From positions 1 to 30,109 of the forward strand of contig CAZIDB010000029.1 of NCBI GenBank assembly GCA_964537965.1: a stretch of 30,109 bases of DNA, given 5' to 3'. The position numbers were made by a program, and so were the translations under genes. Origin of the DNA: SURF-24 sp964537965 (GTDB lineage: Bacteria; Bacteroidota; Ignavibacteria; Ignavibacteriales; SURF-24). The number at the start of each line of letters is the position of its first letter. Within the stretch, counting starts at the first letter, position 1. Positions 1-8,390 of the stretch are shown piece after piece. A model generated the notes under the pieces. That model saw only the letters and a program-made list of their open reading frames with translations. It searched no databases and was not told the origin of the DNA.

Positions 1-1
1 A

Positions 2-178
2 AGATCAAGTCTTTTTATAATTGATGAACCGGAAATTTCGTTAAATATTAAATGGCAGAGAAAATTACTAACGTCTTTATTAGAGTGCGTAGGTAAAAAT
101 CCTGTACAATATATCTTTGCGACGCATAGTATTGAATTACTCGCGCAGTATAAAGATAATGTTTTAAAACTAGCATAA
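2..178 (+). CDS. C-terminal end of an AAA/ABC-type ATPase (partial)
   Basis: Reading frame 2 is open from the window edge to TAA at 176-178 and gives 58 residues. They contain a Walker B motif (LFIIDEPE), then a D-loop-like ISL and, about 35 residues later, the H-loop motif FATHS. This order is typical of SMC/ABC-like ATPases of the AAA_15/AAA_21 group, which includes OLD, AriA and RloC-type proteins. The Walker A part lies outside the window. The gene ends 8 bp before the TOPRIM-like gene at 187, so the two are very likely co-transcribed. By family knowledge the protein would bind and hydrolyse ATP and act as sensor or scaffold for the partner nuclease. Both genes look AT-richer than the rest of the window. 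The ATPase call is solid; the subfamily is not determinable from this fragment. Confidence 0.8.
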   Translation, partial: RSSLFIIDEPEISLNIKWQRKLLTSLLECVGKNPVQYIFATHSIELLAQYKDNVLKLA

Positions 179-186
179 GATGTTTA

Positions 187-1047
187 ATGGATTATAAAAA
201 AACATTAGATGAAATTATTACTTTATATCAATTAGAACCTTCACTTACAGACATATATGTAGAAGGAATTTTGGATAAGGGTATTATACTATGGTTTTTA
301 AATAAGACTAGTAAATTGCATGTTAATGTATATACTATTGATCTTATTGAGATCCCACTTACTACTATTACTAAATACAACTTAAATGTTGATTCTAATA
401 GATCTAAACTAATTATATTAGCATCAGAATTAAATTCTCAATGTCAAAAAAAAATTAATATCTTATGTATTGCAGATAGAGATTATGAAGATGCTTTCTC
501 GGAAAACAATACTTTACCAAATTTAGTATTTACTGATGGAAATTCAATGGAATGTTATGCATTCAATGAAGAATGCCTACGCAAATTCTCTCTTATTGCC
601 TTGGGTGAACATAAAGCAATATTATTAAATACTATATCAATATTGAAATCCATTCTTAAGAAACTATTCTTAATCAGACTTACAAATGAATTATTAGGCT
701 GGGGAATGAAAATAATCGATTTTACAAAGTATATAAAAATTACTGGCACAAGGTTTTCTTTTGATGAAGAAAAGTTCATAAGCGCTTATCTTCAAAAAAA
801 TAAACGCTGGAAACAAAAAGATACTTTTGAAAAAACTATGAAAGTAAATGAAAACAAATATTCATTTGAAGACAATCGTTCTATAAGGGGACATGATGCT
901 TGTCAACTGCTCTTACATTTAAATAATAAGTTTATACCAAAACGAAAATTTGGGAATGCGGAAACAATTGGTGGAGCATTATTTGCTTCACTAGAATTTG
1001 AAGATCTTAAAAAATACTATTTGTTTCAGAGAATTATGGAGATTTAA
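187..1047 (+). CDS. TOPRIM/DUF4435-like nuclease partner of the upstream ATPase
   Basis: The protein has 286 residues. Near the N-terminus it has a beta-strand followed by YVEGILDK (E26), and then ILCIADRDYED with D96 and D98. This E...DxD spacing is the acidic signature of a TOPRIM metal site as seen in DUF4435 and OLD-type nucleases. A later TDGNSMECYAF segment (about 115-125) resembles the second acidic region of DUF4435 proteins. There is no signal peptide or membrane segment, so it should act in the cytoplasm. It follows the ATPase end by 8 bp. ATPase plus DUF4435 is the PARIS (AriA/AriB) arrangement, in which the ATPase releases the TOPRIM nuclease after a phage trigger. The C-terminal half (about 140-286) is alpha-helical-looking and not recognised. 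TOPRIM is a good call; PARIS membership is an inference. The gene is convergent with the papain-like gene. Confidence 0.65.
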   Translation: MDYKKTLDEIITLYQLEPSLTDIYVEGILDKGIILWFLNKTSKLHVNVYTIDLIEIPLTTITKYNLNVDSNRSKLIILASELNSQCQKKINILCIADRDYEDAFSENNTLPNLVFTDGNSMECYAFNEECLRKFSLIALGEHKAILLNTISILKSILKKLFLIRLTNELLGWGMKIIDFTKYIKITGTRFSFDEEKFISAYLQKNKRWKQKDTFEKTMKVNENKYSFEDNRSIRGHDACQLLLHLNNKFIPKRKFGNAETIGGALFASLEFEDLKKYYLFQRIMEI

Positions 1048-1093
1048 TCAACGTTTTTTTACAATCACAAAGTGTTTTTAATTAACTCAACTT

Positions 1094-2455
1094 TTACTCG
1101 TGCTTTATTTCCACCAGTACCGGCACAACAGATTTGCCGTGGCTCTTTGCTTTAAATGTTATTCCGTTTTCGTAAGCGTAATTTATCATTGCATCGTCAA
1201 CCCTGGAATCCTCCAGAATTGTATTTAATCTTTCCCACATCGTTCCCTGTCCGCTTTCAACCTTTGCCATAATATCATCAATGTTCAGCTTATCCCTGGA
1301 ATAAAGAAAACAGAAATAAGAGGAGCCGGTTGTTGTATCAAGCATGTTGTAGCTATCCTCATCAGGAATGGCAACATTATTTTTTTTGTAAGGAAGGTAG
1401 GCAACCATCTTATCGTTAAACGGGAAAATCTTTGTTGTCTTATAAGTAAGATCAGACCCGAAAGCATAAACATAAGCAGGCTCATTATTGGAGATCATCA
1501 GTTCGAACAAGGTACCTGAGGTGTATGGTTTTTCCATTTCAAAATAATTACCGTTAAACTTTGCTTTCATTTCATCGCCGGAGCTTTCCTTAAATAAGAG
1601 TGAACCGGAAAGGTCTGGTTCTGCAGGATTTATCAATGCTCTGTCAATCATCTCAAAAGCATAAATGCAAAAGAAATCAAAATCAGAATATTTAATCCAG
1701 GAGTAGCCACCTTTGCCCCATCCTGTTCCCCAGCTATTTATAACTTCAAATGCACCGCCGAATTTTTCATCATCATATCCAATTACACAAATACCATGTC
1801 CCTCGTTCCATATTTTATAATCAGATTGTTTTGGTTGCCAAAGTTCGCCTGCAGAAGTAAACGAACCAGGGCAATCCATTGCAATAATAACCGGTTTATT
1901 TTCAGAAAGACTCTTCTTAACAAACGCGGTCTGGTTTCCCTGGCGTTTGTTGGCAATATCGCGGTATTCTATAATTCTGTTAGGTGATGCGTTTTGTAAA
2001 TCATCAGGGGTTACTTCCTTGCTGCAGTCGTAAGCAAAATCTTTAAGCATAACTCCGCCCTGGTTGCGCAGAACATCAAGCGCATCATTTAACGAAATAC
2101 CGCCCATGCAGCCTTTCTGTTTTCTAACCTGGTTATAAACAAAGGAAGGAGAAAACCTGTTGCTGTCAATCTGAATTTTATTCCAGTTGTATTTCATAGC
2201 TTCAAGAATTGTTCTACCGGCATATGCGCTTGACCACGCTGCACATGTTCCATAAACTCCCTGTGAGCCAGGTGTTGGAGTATAATGCTTAAGCGATGCA
2301 GATTTGGGAAGGTTAACATAATCTCCTCTTTTTAAAGGAGCGGACATTGGGCGGTCTTTATATAACTCTTCATCAAGGAGCATGCCCATACCATATTCCT
2401 GTGCAAATGATGAAGCAACGAAGAATAATATTAAAAAGCTGATGATTGTTTTCAT
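1094..2455 (-). CDS. Exported papain-like cysteine peptidase (C1 family) with DUF4384-like tail
   Basis: The 453-residue protein begins with a signal peptide (about 1-19, ending SSFAQ). A papain fold follows: Q65 in the oxyanion position and C71 in GVYGTCAAW, H220 in EGHGICVIGYDD, and N240 in INSWGTGWGKGG. The full C/H/N set is therefore present and the enzyme is probably active in the periplasm or at the cell surface. The part after about residue 280 looks like the DUF4384-type beta domain often found beside bacterial caspases and surface proteases (strands around VYAFGSD and VAYLPYKKNN). It is the last gene of the minus-strand exported run, 236 bp after the FecR gene, with a pair of REP-like hairpins in between. 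It may thus be expressed partly on its own. Its substrate is unknown. Confidence 0.8.
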   Translation of the reverse strand: MKTIISFLILFFVASSFAQEYGMGMLLDEELYKDRPMSAPLKRGDYVNLPKSASLKHYTPTPGSQGVYGTCAAWSSAYAGRTILEAMKYNWNKIQIDSNRFSPSFVYNQVRKQKGCMGGISLNDALDVLRNQGGVMLKDFAYDCSKEVTPDDLQNASPNRIIEYRDIANKRQGNQTAFVKKSLSENKPVIIAMDCPGSFTSAGELWQPKQSDYKIWNEGHGICVIGYDDEKFGGAFEVINSWGTGWGKGGYSWIKYSDFDFFCIYAFEMIDRALINPAEPDLSGSLLFKESSGDEMKAKFNGNYFEMEKPYTSGTLFELMISNNEPAYVYAFGSDLTYKTTKIFPFNDKMVAYLPYKKNNVAIPDEDSYNMLDTTTGSSYFCFLYSRDKLNIDDIMAKVESGQGTMWERLNTILEDSRVDDAMINYAYENGITFKAKSHGKSVVPVLVEIKHE

Positions 2456-2561
2456 AGTTAATTCCGGTTTTTTTTGAGAACAATTTTAAATTTTCAATCC
2501 AGATCAATTCTTCTCAATAATATTGTCGACCTGGTACAAATACTTGTTACCATTTTCCAAT

Positions 2562-2614
2562 GTGGCTAAAGCCACGTGACTTTTTTTCTTTAGTCCGTCA
2601 GCTAAAGCTGACGG
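2562..2614. repeat. Pair of REP-like hairpins
   Basis: Two near-perfect palindromes lie 19 bases apart. GTGGCTAAAGCCAC at 2562-2575 can form a 6-bp stem, and CCGTCAGCTAAAGCTGACGG at 2595-2614 a 9-bp stem. Both centre on CTAAAG, and a T-run lies between them. Paired short palindromes of this type, with a shared core and extragenic position, resemble REP/BIME elements mobilised by RAYT (IS200-like) transposases. They sit between the FecR gene and the papain-like gene and could also stabilise or terminate the upstream transcript. No RAYT gene is in this window. Confidence 0.6.
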
Positions 2615-2691
2615 TAATAATTCCATTGAGACTTCAGAAAATTTCAATCTGTAATTTCTTTGTGTTTATCTAATAAATTGAATAATACAGA

Positions 2692-3429
2692 TTACTCCTG
2701 CGCCAAAATTTGTTTTGCTCTTGCACTAAAACCATTGTTAACCAGGAAATCAATATATCTTTGCCTGAACATNNNNNNNNNNNNNNNNNNNNNNNNNNNN
2801 NNNNNNNNNNNNNNNNNNNNNNNNNNNNNNNNNNNNNNNNNNNNNNNNNNNNNNNNNNNNNNNNNNNNNNNNAGAATTTCCATGTAAACTGTTTTGTTAC
2901 TCGGGTTAATTAATCTGAAGACATATCGTTTCCCTTCACCAAGGCTCGTCCAGGATGCATTAAGAACAGGATCTAGAAGATTATTATTTAATGCAACAGC
3001 TAACTTAATATTATTTGCAAGACTTCTGACAACCGCACCAAGCATCGTCATGTTTTTGCTTTTATTACCGCTTACAACCATTTCACTAACAAGGTACTTT
3101 GTAAAATTTTTAGTAAGTGTACCGCTTTCCTTCTTTATCTTAGCTGACAACTCGTTGATATCAAATACTCCTTCACTTTTCAACTCCATTGTTTTTCCTT
3201 GAGAGTGGACAATACCAAGATATTCTTTAGCTGCTAATTTTATCTTGTCACCTGCAAAAAGCTTATCTCCCACGTTTATGGTTTTCCAGTCACCGGCATT
3301 TGCTGCTTTAACGCTCACCTTTCCTTTAAGAGCAATAACTGTAAATAAATTCTCCTGTGTAAATTCTATAGTGGTTAAAAGCAGGTATATGAAAATTAAT
3401 AAAGTAATTTTTACGGTAAACTTATTCAT
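2692..3429 (-). CDS. FecR-domain exported protein (interrupted by scaffold gap)
   Basis: The 5' part (3429 to 2873) encodes a signal peptide or N-terminal membrane helix (about 1-25). A FecR-type domain follows (about 28-90), with the usual VIALKGKVSV...W..INVGDKLFAGDKI pattern, and then a helical stretch and a beta region (about 160-185). The 100-N run at 2773-2872 interrupts the gene. The 26 residues after it (MFRQRYIDFLVNNGFSARA...) look like a genuine amphipathic C-terminus, but the frame across the gap is only assumed. FecR domains sit in the periplasm and usually relay signals to a partner. Here there is no sigma factor; the direct partner is the CHASE2 gene. The start codon lies inside the end of that gene (ATGAATAA, 8-bp overlap), suggesting translational coupling. 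Confidence 0.7.
   Translation of the reverse strand: MNKFTVKITLLIFIYLLLTTIEFTQENLFTVIALKGKVSVKAANAGDWKTINVGDKLFAGDKIKLAAKEYLGIVHSQGKTMELKSEGVFDINELSAKIKKESGTLTKNFTKYLVSEMVVSGNKSKNMTMLGAVVRSLANNIKLAVALNNNLLDPVLNASWTSLGEGKRYVFRLINPSNKTVYMEIXXXXXXXXXXXXXXXXXXXXXXXXXXXXXXXXXXMFRQRYIDFLVNNGFSARAKQILAQE
2773..2872. other. Scaffold gap (100 N) inside the FecR gene
   Basis: There are exactly 100 N, the conventional placeholder for a gap of unknown length. The flanking bases show no overlap with each other, so sequence is really missing here. The length and frame of the FecR protein across it are unknown. Confidence 0.95.
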
Positions 3430-4543
3430 GTTTTTTCCCTTTTAACGAATTTTTTATTTTAAGGTAGAATCTTTCAATAAAATTAAAATAGAGATCAACC
3501 GAAGGTGCAACCAGTACAATTACAGCTATTATCAAGGTAAGATTAACCCTGTAATTCCAATGATTGAATATTAATACACCAAGATACAGACTGGCGACGG
3601 TTTGAATGAACATGGATACATTCCCAAAACCGTTGAACCAGGGGTCATAGTGCCGTTTCACATAGATAAGAATTAAAGCATTAGCAATACAAAGTATGAT
3701 TGTAAAAAACAAATTAAAAAGGTAAGGGACCTGTCCAATATAATTTCCATTTATAATCATAGATATAATATTTGCATGGATAACAATCCCGTACATATCC
3801 GGGAATGATCTTCCGGCATATTTTTCATTTAAAGGAGTAAAAAAAGCATCGTCAACAGTTTGGGAATTCAGGTCAGTACCCATGTAACCCATCAGAACTA
3901 TTTTATTCTTTACAAAGGCAAAGTCTTTTGTTTCGTCAAACAGATCCATTGCATCGATGTTATAGAATTTGTTATAGTTACCTCTGTAATTAATCACCTC
4001 GTATTCATTTTCTCTTTTTATGAATTCATCAGCGGCATCTTTTCTATAAATGCCCGCAACATTAACGGCAAAAGAATAAACTTGCTTACCACTGCAAACG
4101 GCAGATGGTTTAAAATTTCTAATGGTTCTAAAACTTCCGGTGGCGTCATCCGGAAGATTTGCAAATCCGTTTTTTGTATGGACGCTGAATTTGTCTATCG
4201 AAGTAATAAGTGAATCATATGAGTCATTTGAATTGTTGTAATAATCCAGTTTGCTTACCAGCACCATATTTTCAACTTTGGATAAAGCATCAGCAAGTAT
4301 TGAATCGCTTTCAGAATCTTTCTCAGTAAAGAAGAGTGCATCCAGCCCGATTACTTTAGGAGAATATTTATTGATAGCATTAATCTGGTGCCCGATTTCC
4401 GCACGCCCTAGATTACCAATATTTACAAGCACGATATTGGTATCTGCGTTTGGTTCCTCACGGAGTTTTGAGAAATAAATATCATAGACGTCGAAATCAG
4501 ATAATGCTTTGCCAACCGGATCAAGAAATCCAAGATCAATTTT
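3422..4543 (-). CDS. CHASE2-domain membrane protein (5' end lost in gap)
   Basis: The visible 373 residues start just after the gap with a segment typical of the beginning of a CHASE2 domain (DFDVYDIYFSKLRE). They continue through the CHASE2 core: VLVNIGNLG, KYSPKVIGLDALFF, the D..LADAL helix, and the KNKIVLMGYMG strand near the end. Three membrane helices follow (around PYLFNLFFTIILCIA, IQTVASLYLGVLIF and LTLIIAVIVLVAPS), and then a short basic tail ends the protein. CHASE2 is an extracytoplasmic sensory domain normally fused to kinases, cyclases or other outputs. No output domain is present here. The expected N-terminal membrane helix must lie in the gap. The frame can be joined to the caspase reading frame through the N run, but that is probably an artefact. 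A single large caspase-CHASE2 protein is the alternative. Confidence 0.75.
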   Translation of the reverse strand, partial: KIDLGFLDPVGKALSDFDVYDIYFSKLREEPNADTNIVLVNIGNLGRAEIGHQINAINKYSPKVIGLDALFFTEKDSESDSILADALSKVENMVLVSKLDYYNNSNDSYDSLITSIDKFSVHTKNGFANLPDDATGSFRTIRNFKPSAVCSGKQVYSFAVNVAGIYRKDAADEFIKRENEYEVINYRGNYNKFYNIDAMDLFDETKDFAFVKNKIVLMGYMGTDLNSQTVDDAFFTPLNEKYAGRSFPDMYGIVIHANIISMIINGNYIGQVPYLFNLFFTIILCIANALILIYVKRHYDPWFNGFGNVSMFIQTVASLYLGVLIFNHWNYRVNLTLIIAVIVLVAPSVDLYFNFIERFYLKIKNSLKGKKHE

Positions 4544-4643
4544 NNNNNNNNNNNNNNNNNNNNNNNNNNNNNNNNNNNNNNNNNNNNNNNNNNNNNNNNN
4601 NNNNNNNNNNNNNNNNNNNNNNNNNNNNNNNNNNNNNNNNNNN
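4544..4643. other. Scaffold gap (100 N) between caspase and CHASE2 parts
   Basis: Exactly 100 N. Upstream, in gene direction, the caspase sequence stops at NKLNIVI, immediately before the position where caspase-like proteins carry the catalytic DACR. Downstream the CHASE2 domain has already begun. The missing caspase small-subunit region and the CHASE2 N-terminal membrane helix would need far more than 100 bases, so the true gap is very likely longer. Confidence 0.9.
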
Positions 4644-6241
4644 AGAATAACGATGTTCAATTTATTCTTGGCGAATTCCATTTCTGCCAAAACCATATTA
4701 ACATCAACACCTTCAAATTCAACATCTTCTTCTTTAGCAATTTCTGCTTCAACCGGCACAAGATAATTAATTCCTTTTACCTGTAATCCGTGACCGGAAT
4801 AATAAAACAATCCCACTTCCCCGTTACGAAGTTTCTTACCGAACTCGCGGATAATTTTCTTTAATTCATTCTGAGTTTTAACATCTGTAGCTAAAGTAAC
4901 ATCAAAGCCTGTTTGCTTTAAAGTTTGTGAAATTGCGTTTGCATCATTAACCGGATTTCTCAACGGGGCAGATTTATAATTGCTGTTGCCGATTACAAGT
5001 GCATTCTTTTTTCCTGTTGCATCAATAACGTCTTCCTGCTTTTCACCTTTCTGAAATACAAATTTTTCTTCGGATGTGTTATTCATTAAATCCATTGCTT
5101 TGATAATAATATCATTCGCACCCTGTTTTAAAAATACTTCTGAAGAAAAATCTCCGGTAGGAGAAACATTAACCGGTTTGCCATTAACAAGTACCTGGCT
5201 TATACCATTATCGTCAATTGCTATTCCTCTTACTTTTATCACATCACTTTTGCTTACTACTTTAATTCCGCGTGTAAGCCTGGGTTCAAGCAAAGTAATT
5301 ATCGGGGCAACAATTTCCTTTTGGTGATTTACTTTAAAAGAAATCAATTCACTCTTATCATTTTTATCAACTGATTTTATCTGTATATCATTTATTCCTT
5401 CCTGCAAATCCAGATTAAAGAAGAATTCATTATCAGAAATGAAATTTACTTTTTGACCATTTACTGTAATATCATCAAATCCACCGGCAGGGACTGCTTT
5501 ACCGCGAACTGTCATTTTATTTTCTTTAAATACAACATCTTTCCCACTCATAATTTCAGGTTCAAGTATTGAAAGTAAAGGTGGTTTTTCACCTGTTGGC
5601 TTATTGTCTTTAATATCAACACTAACCATTGCAAGATTTAAGTTATGAATTCTTTCAGCAGCTTCAGAAAAACCCGGTGTAGTACATAAAGCAGATTCAT
5701 ACATAGAAATAGCGTCTTTGTATAACTTCATTGAATTAAACCTGTCTCCGTTTTTAAGCAACTGCCTTGCCTGTTCTTCCAGTGCTATTCCTTTTGAAAA
5801 TGATAACGATGCCTCTACATTCAGCTTGCCTTCATTTTCAACTAACGTTGCAGTTTCATCTTTGGAAAGTTCTATATCATAATACTCAGCTACTTTATCG
5901 GAAAGATTTTTTATCATATCAAAAAGATCTTCAACATCACCGGTTTCTTCTTCGGCTTTNNNNNNNNNNNNNNNNNNNNNNNNNNNNNNNNNNNNNNNNN
6001 NNNNNNNNNNNNNNNNNNNNNNNNNNNNNNNNNNNNNNNNNNNNNNNNNNNNNNNNNNNTCTGTAATTAGCATTTGTGCAATGCCTTTACCAAGCGGGTC
6101 AAGTTTTTCCTTATCGATAACGCTGTTGTTATCAAAGTAAAGAACAGCAATAGTAATTTTTTTCTTTACTTCATCATCTGCCTTTATCTTTACGCAGATT
6201 GAAACCGCAAGAAGTATGATAAAAAATATTTTTGTTTTCAT
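4644..6241 (-). CDS. Exported caspase-like (C14) protein with CsgG/TolB-N, TPR and Ig-like domains (interrupted)
   Basis: The protein starts with a signal peptide (about 1-21). A strand and helix pair follow (IAVLYFDNN...LDPLGKGIAQMLIT), like the CsgG/FlgO/TolB N-terminal domain, and then the 5960-6059 gap. After it come a TPR-like pair of helices (SKGIALEEQARQLL, YKDAISMYESAL) and two Ig-like modules, each opening with a LEP motif and carrying an I..VNG..V core. Last comes a caspase-like peptidase: KNALVIGNSNY, LRNPVNDA, and FYYSGHG with the catalytic His codon at 4790-4792. The catalytic Cys should lie just inside the next gap. The signal peptide places the peptidase outside the cytoplasm, unlike caspase-type immune effectors. 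The gene starts 43 bp after the propeller lipoprotein gene and seems part of the same transcript. Confidence 0.8.
5960..6059. other. Scaffold gap (100 N) in the caspase gene N-terminal domain
   Basis: Exactly 100 N directly after the MLIT motif of the CsgG/TolB-N-like domain. The paralogous domain in the 9531-10629 gene is broken by another gap only about 20 residues further on. The flanks do not overlap. Confidence 0.95.
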
Positions 6242-6284
6242 AATTATTCTATTCTTTGTTGAATTTTCTTATTGCTTATAATTT

Positions 6285-8354
6285 TTAATTTCCCCCTGAA
6301 GAAGTATAGATAATTGTTCCGCTGCTCCCTACTGCATAACAAACATTAGTTGATGCAGCACAAACGGAAAAGAGGCTGTTAGAAGTTGGAGAATTTTGTG
6401 TTGTCCAGTTTGATCCTCCGTTTGTAGTTTTAAGAATCAATCCGTCACTGCCAACCGCCCAACCAGTTGACGATGATTGATAGAAATGAATCCAGTATAT
6501 TGAAGATGAGACAGTACTTGTTTGTAACGTCCAGTTATTTCCGCCATCGTTTGTTTGAACAATTATTCCGGAAGAACCCACAGCAATACCGGACGTAGAA
6601 AAATTAAAACAAACGCTGTTTAATAAAGTACTCGTATTACTATTCTGAACAGACCAGGTTGAACCGCTGTTTGTTGTTTTTATTATTGTACCATACTGTC
6701 CTACTGCCCATCCGGTTGTGGATGAAGCAAAATACATTGACCACAGATCAGATGTGGTTGGACTTGATTGAATGTTCCAGGTAGAACCGCCATCTGTAGT
6801 TTTTAATATTACTCCTCCGTAGCCGCCAGAATACCCCACAGTGGATGAGGTAAAGCAGACTGCATATAAATCATCTGTAATTCCACTTGATTGAGTTACC
6901 CAATTAGAACCGCCATTTGTAGTTTTTACAATCGTACCATTATAGCCAACAGCCCATCCGGTAGTTGAAGAAACAAAGTACACTCCTATTAAAGTATTAC
7001 TTGTTCCGCTTGTTTGTAACGTCCAGCTTGTACCTCCGTTGGTTGTATTAATAATTGTTCCGTAACTGCCAACGGCAAAACCGGTTGAGGTACTTGGAAA
7101 ATAGACAGAATACAAATTATCACTGGTTGGACTACTTTGCGTTACCCATCCATTAGTTGAAGCGCTGCCGGTAGTAAACGACCGGACAGTTGACCAGCCG
7201 GAAGTACCATAACTATTGGATGCATTAACACGCCAGTAATAAGTTGTATTATTCGACAAACCGTTTACCTGGTAATATGTCGAACTGCCGACATTCTGAT
7301 TGTATATATAACTTGAAAATGAATTGTATGCAGATACTTGTAAATTGTAACTTGTGGCGAGGCTGCTTGAATTCCATTCTAATGTCAGTGAAGTAGATTG
7401 ATCAGTTGCCCTGTCTGCTGGCAGATATAATGTTGGTGCAGCAGGTATATTCGAACTTCCACTTGTTGTAAATGACCAGACAGGCCCTTCTGAAGAATTA
7501 TAATCTGCATCGTAAGCTTCAATTTTCCAGTGATAGGTTGTTCCTGCATCTAATCCGGAAAGCAAATAAGAATTTTCGTTGGTCATAGAATAATATGGTG
7601 GGTCAGATTCTGTACCAAAATAAATATAATAGGTTAAAGTGTCACTCTCTTCATCGTAACATTCCCAATTTAATGTAACAGAGGTTGAGACTCCGGTTGC
7701 ACCATCTACAGGATAAGGAGAACCCGGAATATCCGGACCAAGATCAACACCTGATGAGCCCAAATTAACAACATTGTCCTTTCCTTCAACTATTTCAGCC
7801 TCGGTTTCATTTATATACTCTGTTGTTCCGCCTGATCGAAAACAGTATAAAAAGTAATTCAAACCAGGATTAAGATTAATTGTTCCTTTTGCAATAGTAT
7901 CAATAATAGAAAGATTTAATTCACCAACAACCTGATAGAAATCACCGGTATAACTTTTTAATGTAAGCGAAATATTTTCCCAGTCATCTCTTGAGTCATC
8001 CCACAATGTGGTGTCAAATAAAGAATACTGTTCTGTTGCATTCCAGGCTTTCAGAAATTCATCAAAACTATCCCACTGGGTAAAATCAAGGCAGAGTACC
8101 TTCACTTCATCAATTTCAGCATTAATTTTTGATAAATAATCTTTAGTCTTAACCGTCATTTCTTTCTTTAAATCATAAGATTGTTTCCCTTTCCACCAAC
8201 CTTTGCCATAAAAATTTTTACCTGATTTTTCTAAAGTAAATTTTACGGATGTCTTTTGTCCTGCCGGTTCCGTTAGATTATGTTCACAGGAAATGAAGAA
8301 GTTGCAAACAATAAGGACTAATAAAACTATTGGTAGTTTGTGAATATTAGTCAT
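6285..8354 (-). CDS. Lipoprotein with two Fn3 domains and a seven-repeat YCF48-like propeller
   Basis: The 689-residue protein has a lipoprotein signal with C23 as the likely lipidation site (FISC). An unrecognised region (about 30-200) precedes two fibronectin type III-like domains (about 209-298 and 304-396), both ending in W/R-SFTT. From about 403 to the end there are seven copies of a roughly 41-residue repeat of the form W..Q.S.....L..V.F.....G.AVG..GTI..T.NGG. This is the YCF48/BNR-type blade found in Hcf136 and in many secreted Bacteroidota proteins, and seven copies would close one propeller. Role: probably an outer-membrane or surface-attached scaffold or binding protein. The start is supported by GGAG upstream of the ATG. 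It lies between the beta-barrel gene (36 bp) and the caspase gene (43 bp). Confidence 0.8.
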   Translation of the reverse strand: MTNIHKLPIVLLVLIVCNFFISCEHNLTEPAGQKTSVKFTLEKSGKNFYGKGWWKGKQSYDLKKEMTVKTKDYLSKINAEIDEVKVLCLDFTQWDSFDEFLKAWNATEQYSLFDTTLWDDSRDDWENISLTLKSYTGDFYQVVGELNLSIIDTIAKGTINLNPGLNYFLYCFRSGGTTEYINETEAEIVEGKDNVVNLGSSGVDLGPDIPGSPYPVDGATGVSTSVTLNWECYDEESDTLTYYIYFGTESDPPYYSMTNENSYLLSGLDAGTTYHWKIEAYDADYNSSEGPVWSFTTSGSSNIPAAPTLYLPADRATDQSTSLTLEWNSSSLATSYNLQVSAYNSFSSYIYNQNVGSSTYYQVNGLSNNTTYYWRVNASNSYGTSGWSTVRSFTTGSASTNGWVTQSSPTSDNLYSVYFPSTSTGFAVGSYGTIINTTNGGTSWTLQTSGTSNTLIGVYFVSSTTGWAVGYNGTIVKTTNGGSNWVTQSSGITDDLYAVCFTSSTVGYSGGYGGVILKTTDGGSTWNIQSSPTTSDLWSMYFASSTTGWAVGQYGTIIKTTNSGSTWSVQNSNTSTLLNSVCFNFSTSGIAVGSSGIIVQTNDGGNNWTLQTSTVSSSIYWIHFYQSSSTGWAVGSDGLILKTTNGGSNWTTQNSPTSNSLFSVCAASTNVCYAVGSSGTIIYTSSGGN

Positions 8355-8390
8355 ATAAAACTCCTGGTTAAATTTTTTTCAGAAAAAAAT

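Noticed and set aside
3422..6241. A single 939-residue caspase-CHASE2 protein
   Set aside because: It only exists by reading through two N runs of unknown length. The caspase C-terminal part and the CHASE2 N-terminal membrane helix are both missing at the second gap, so two genes are more likely.
4644..6241. Caspase-based intracellular immunity (for example gasdermin or CHAT-type systems)
   Set aside because: The protein has a signal peptide and Ig-like domains and sits among envelope genes. No gasdermin, sensor NTPase or other immune partner is adjacent.
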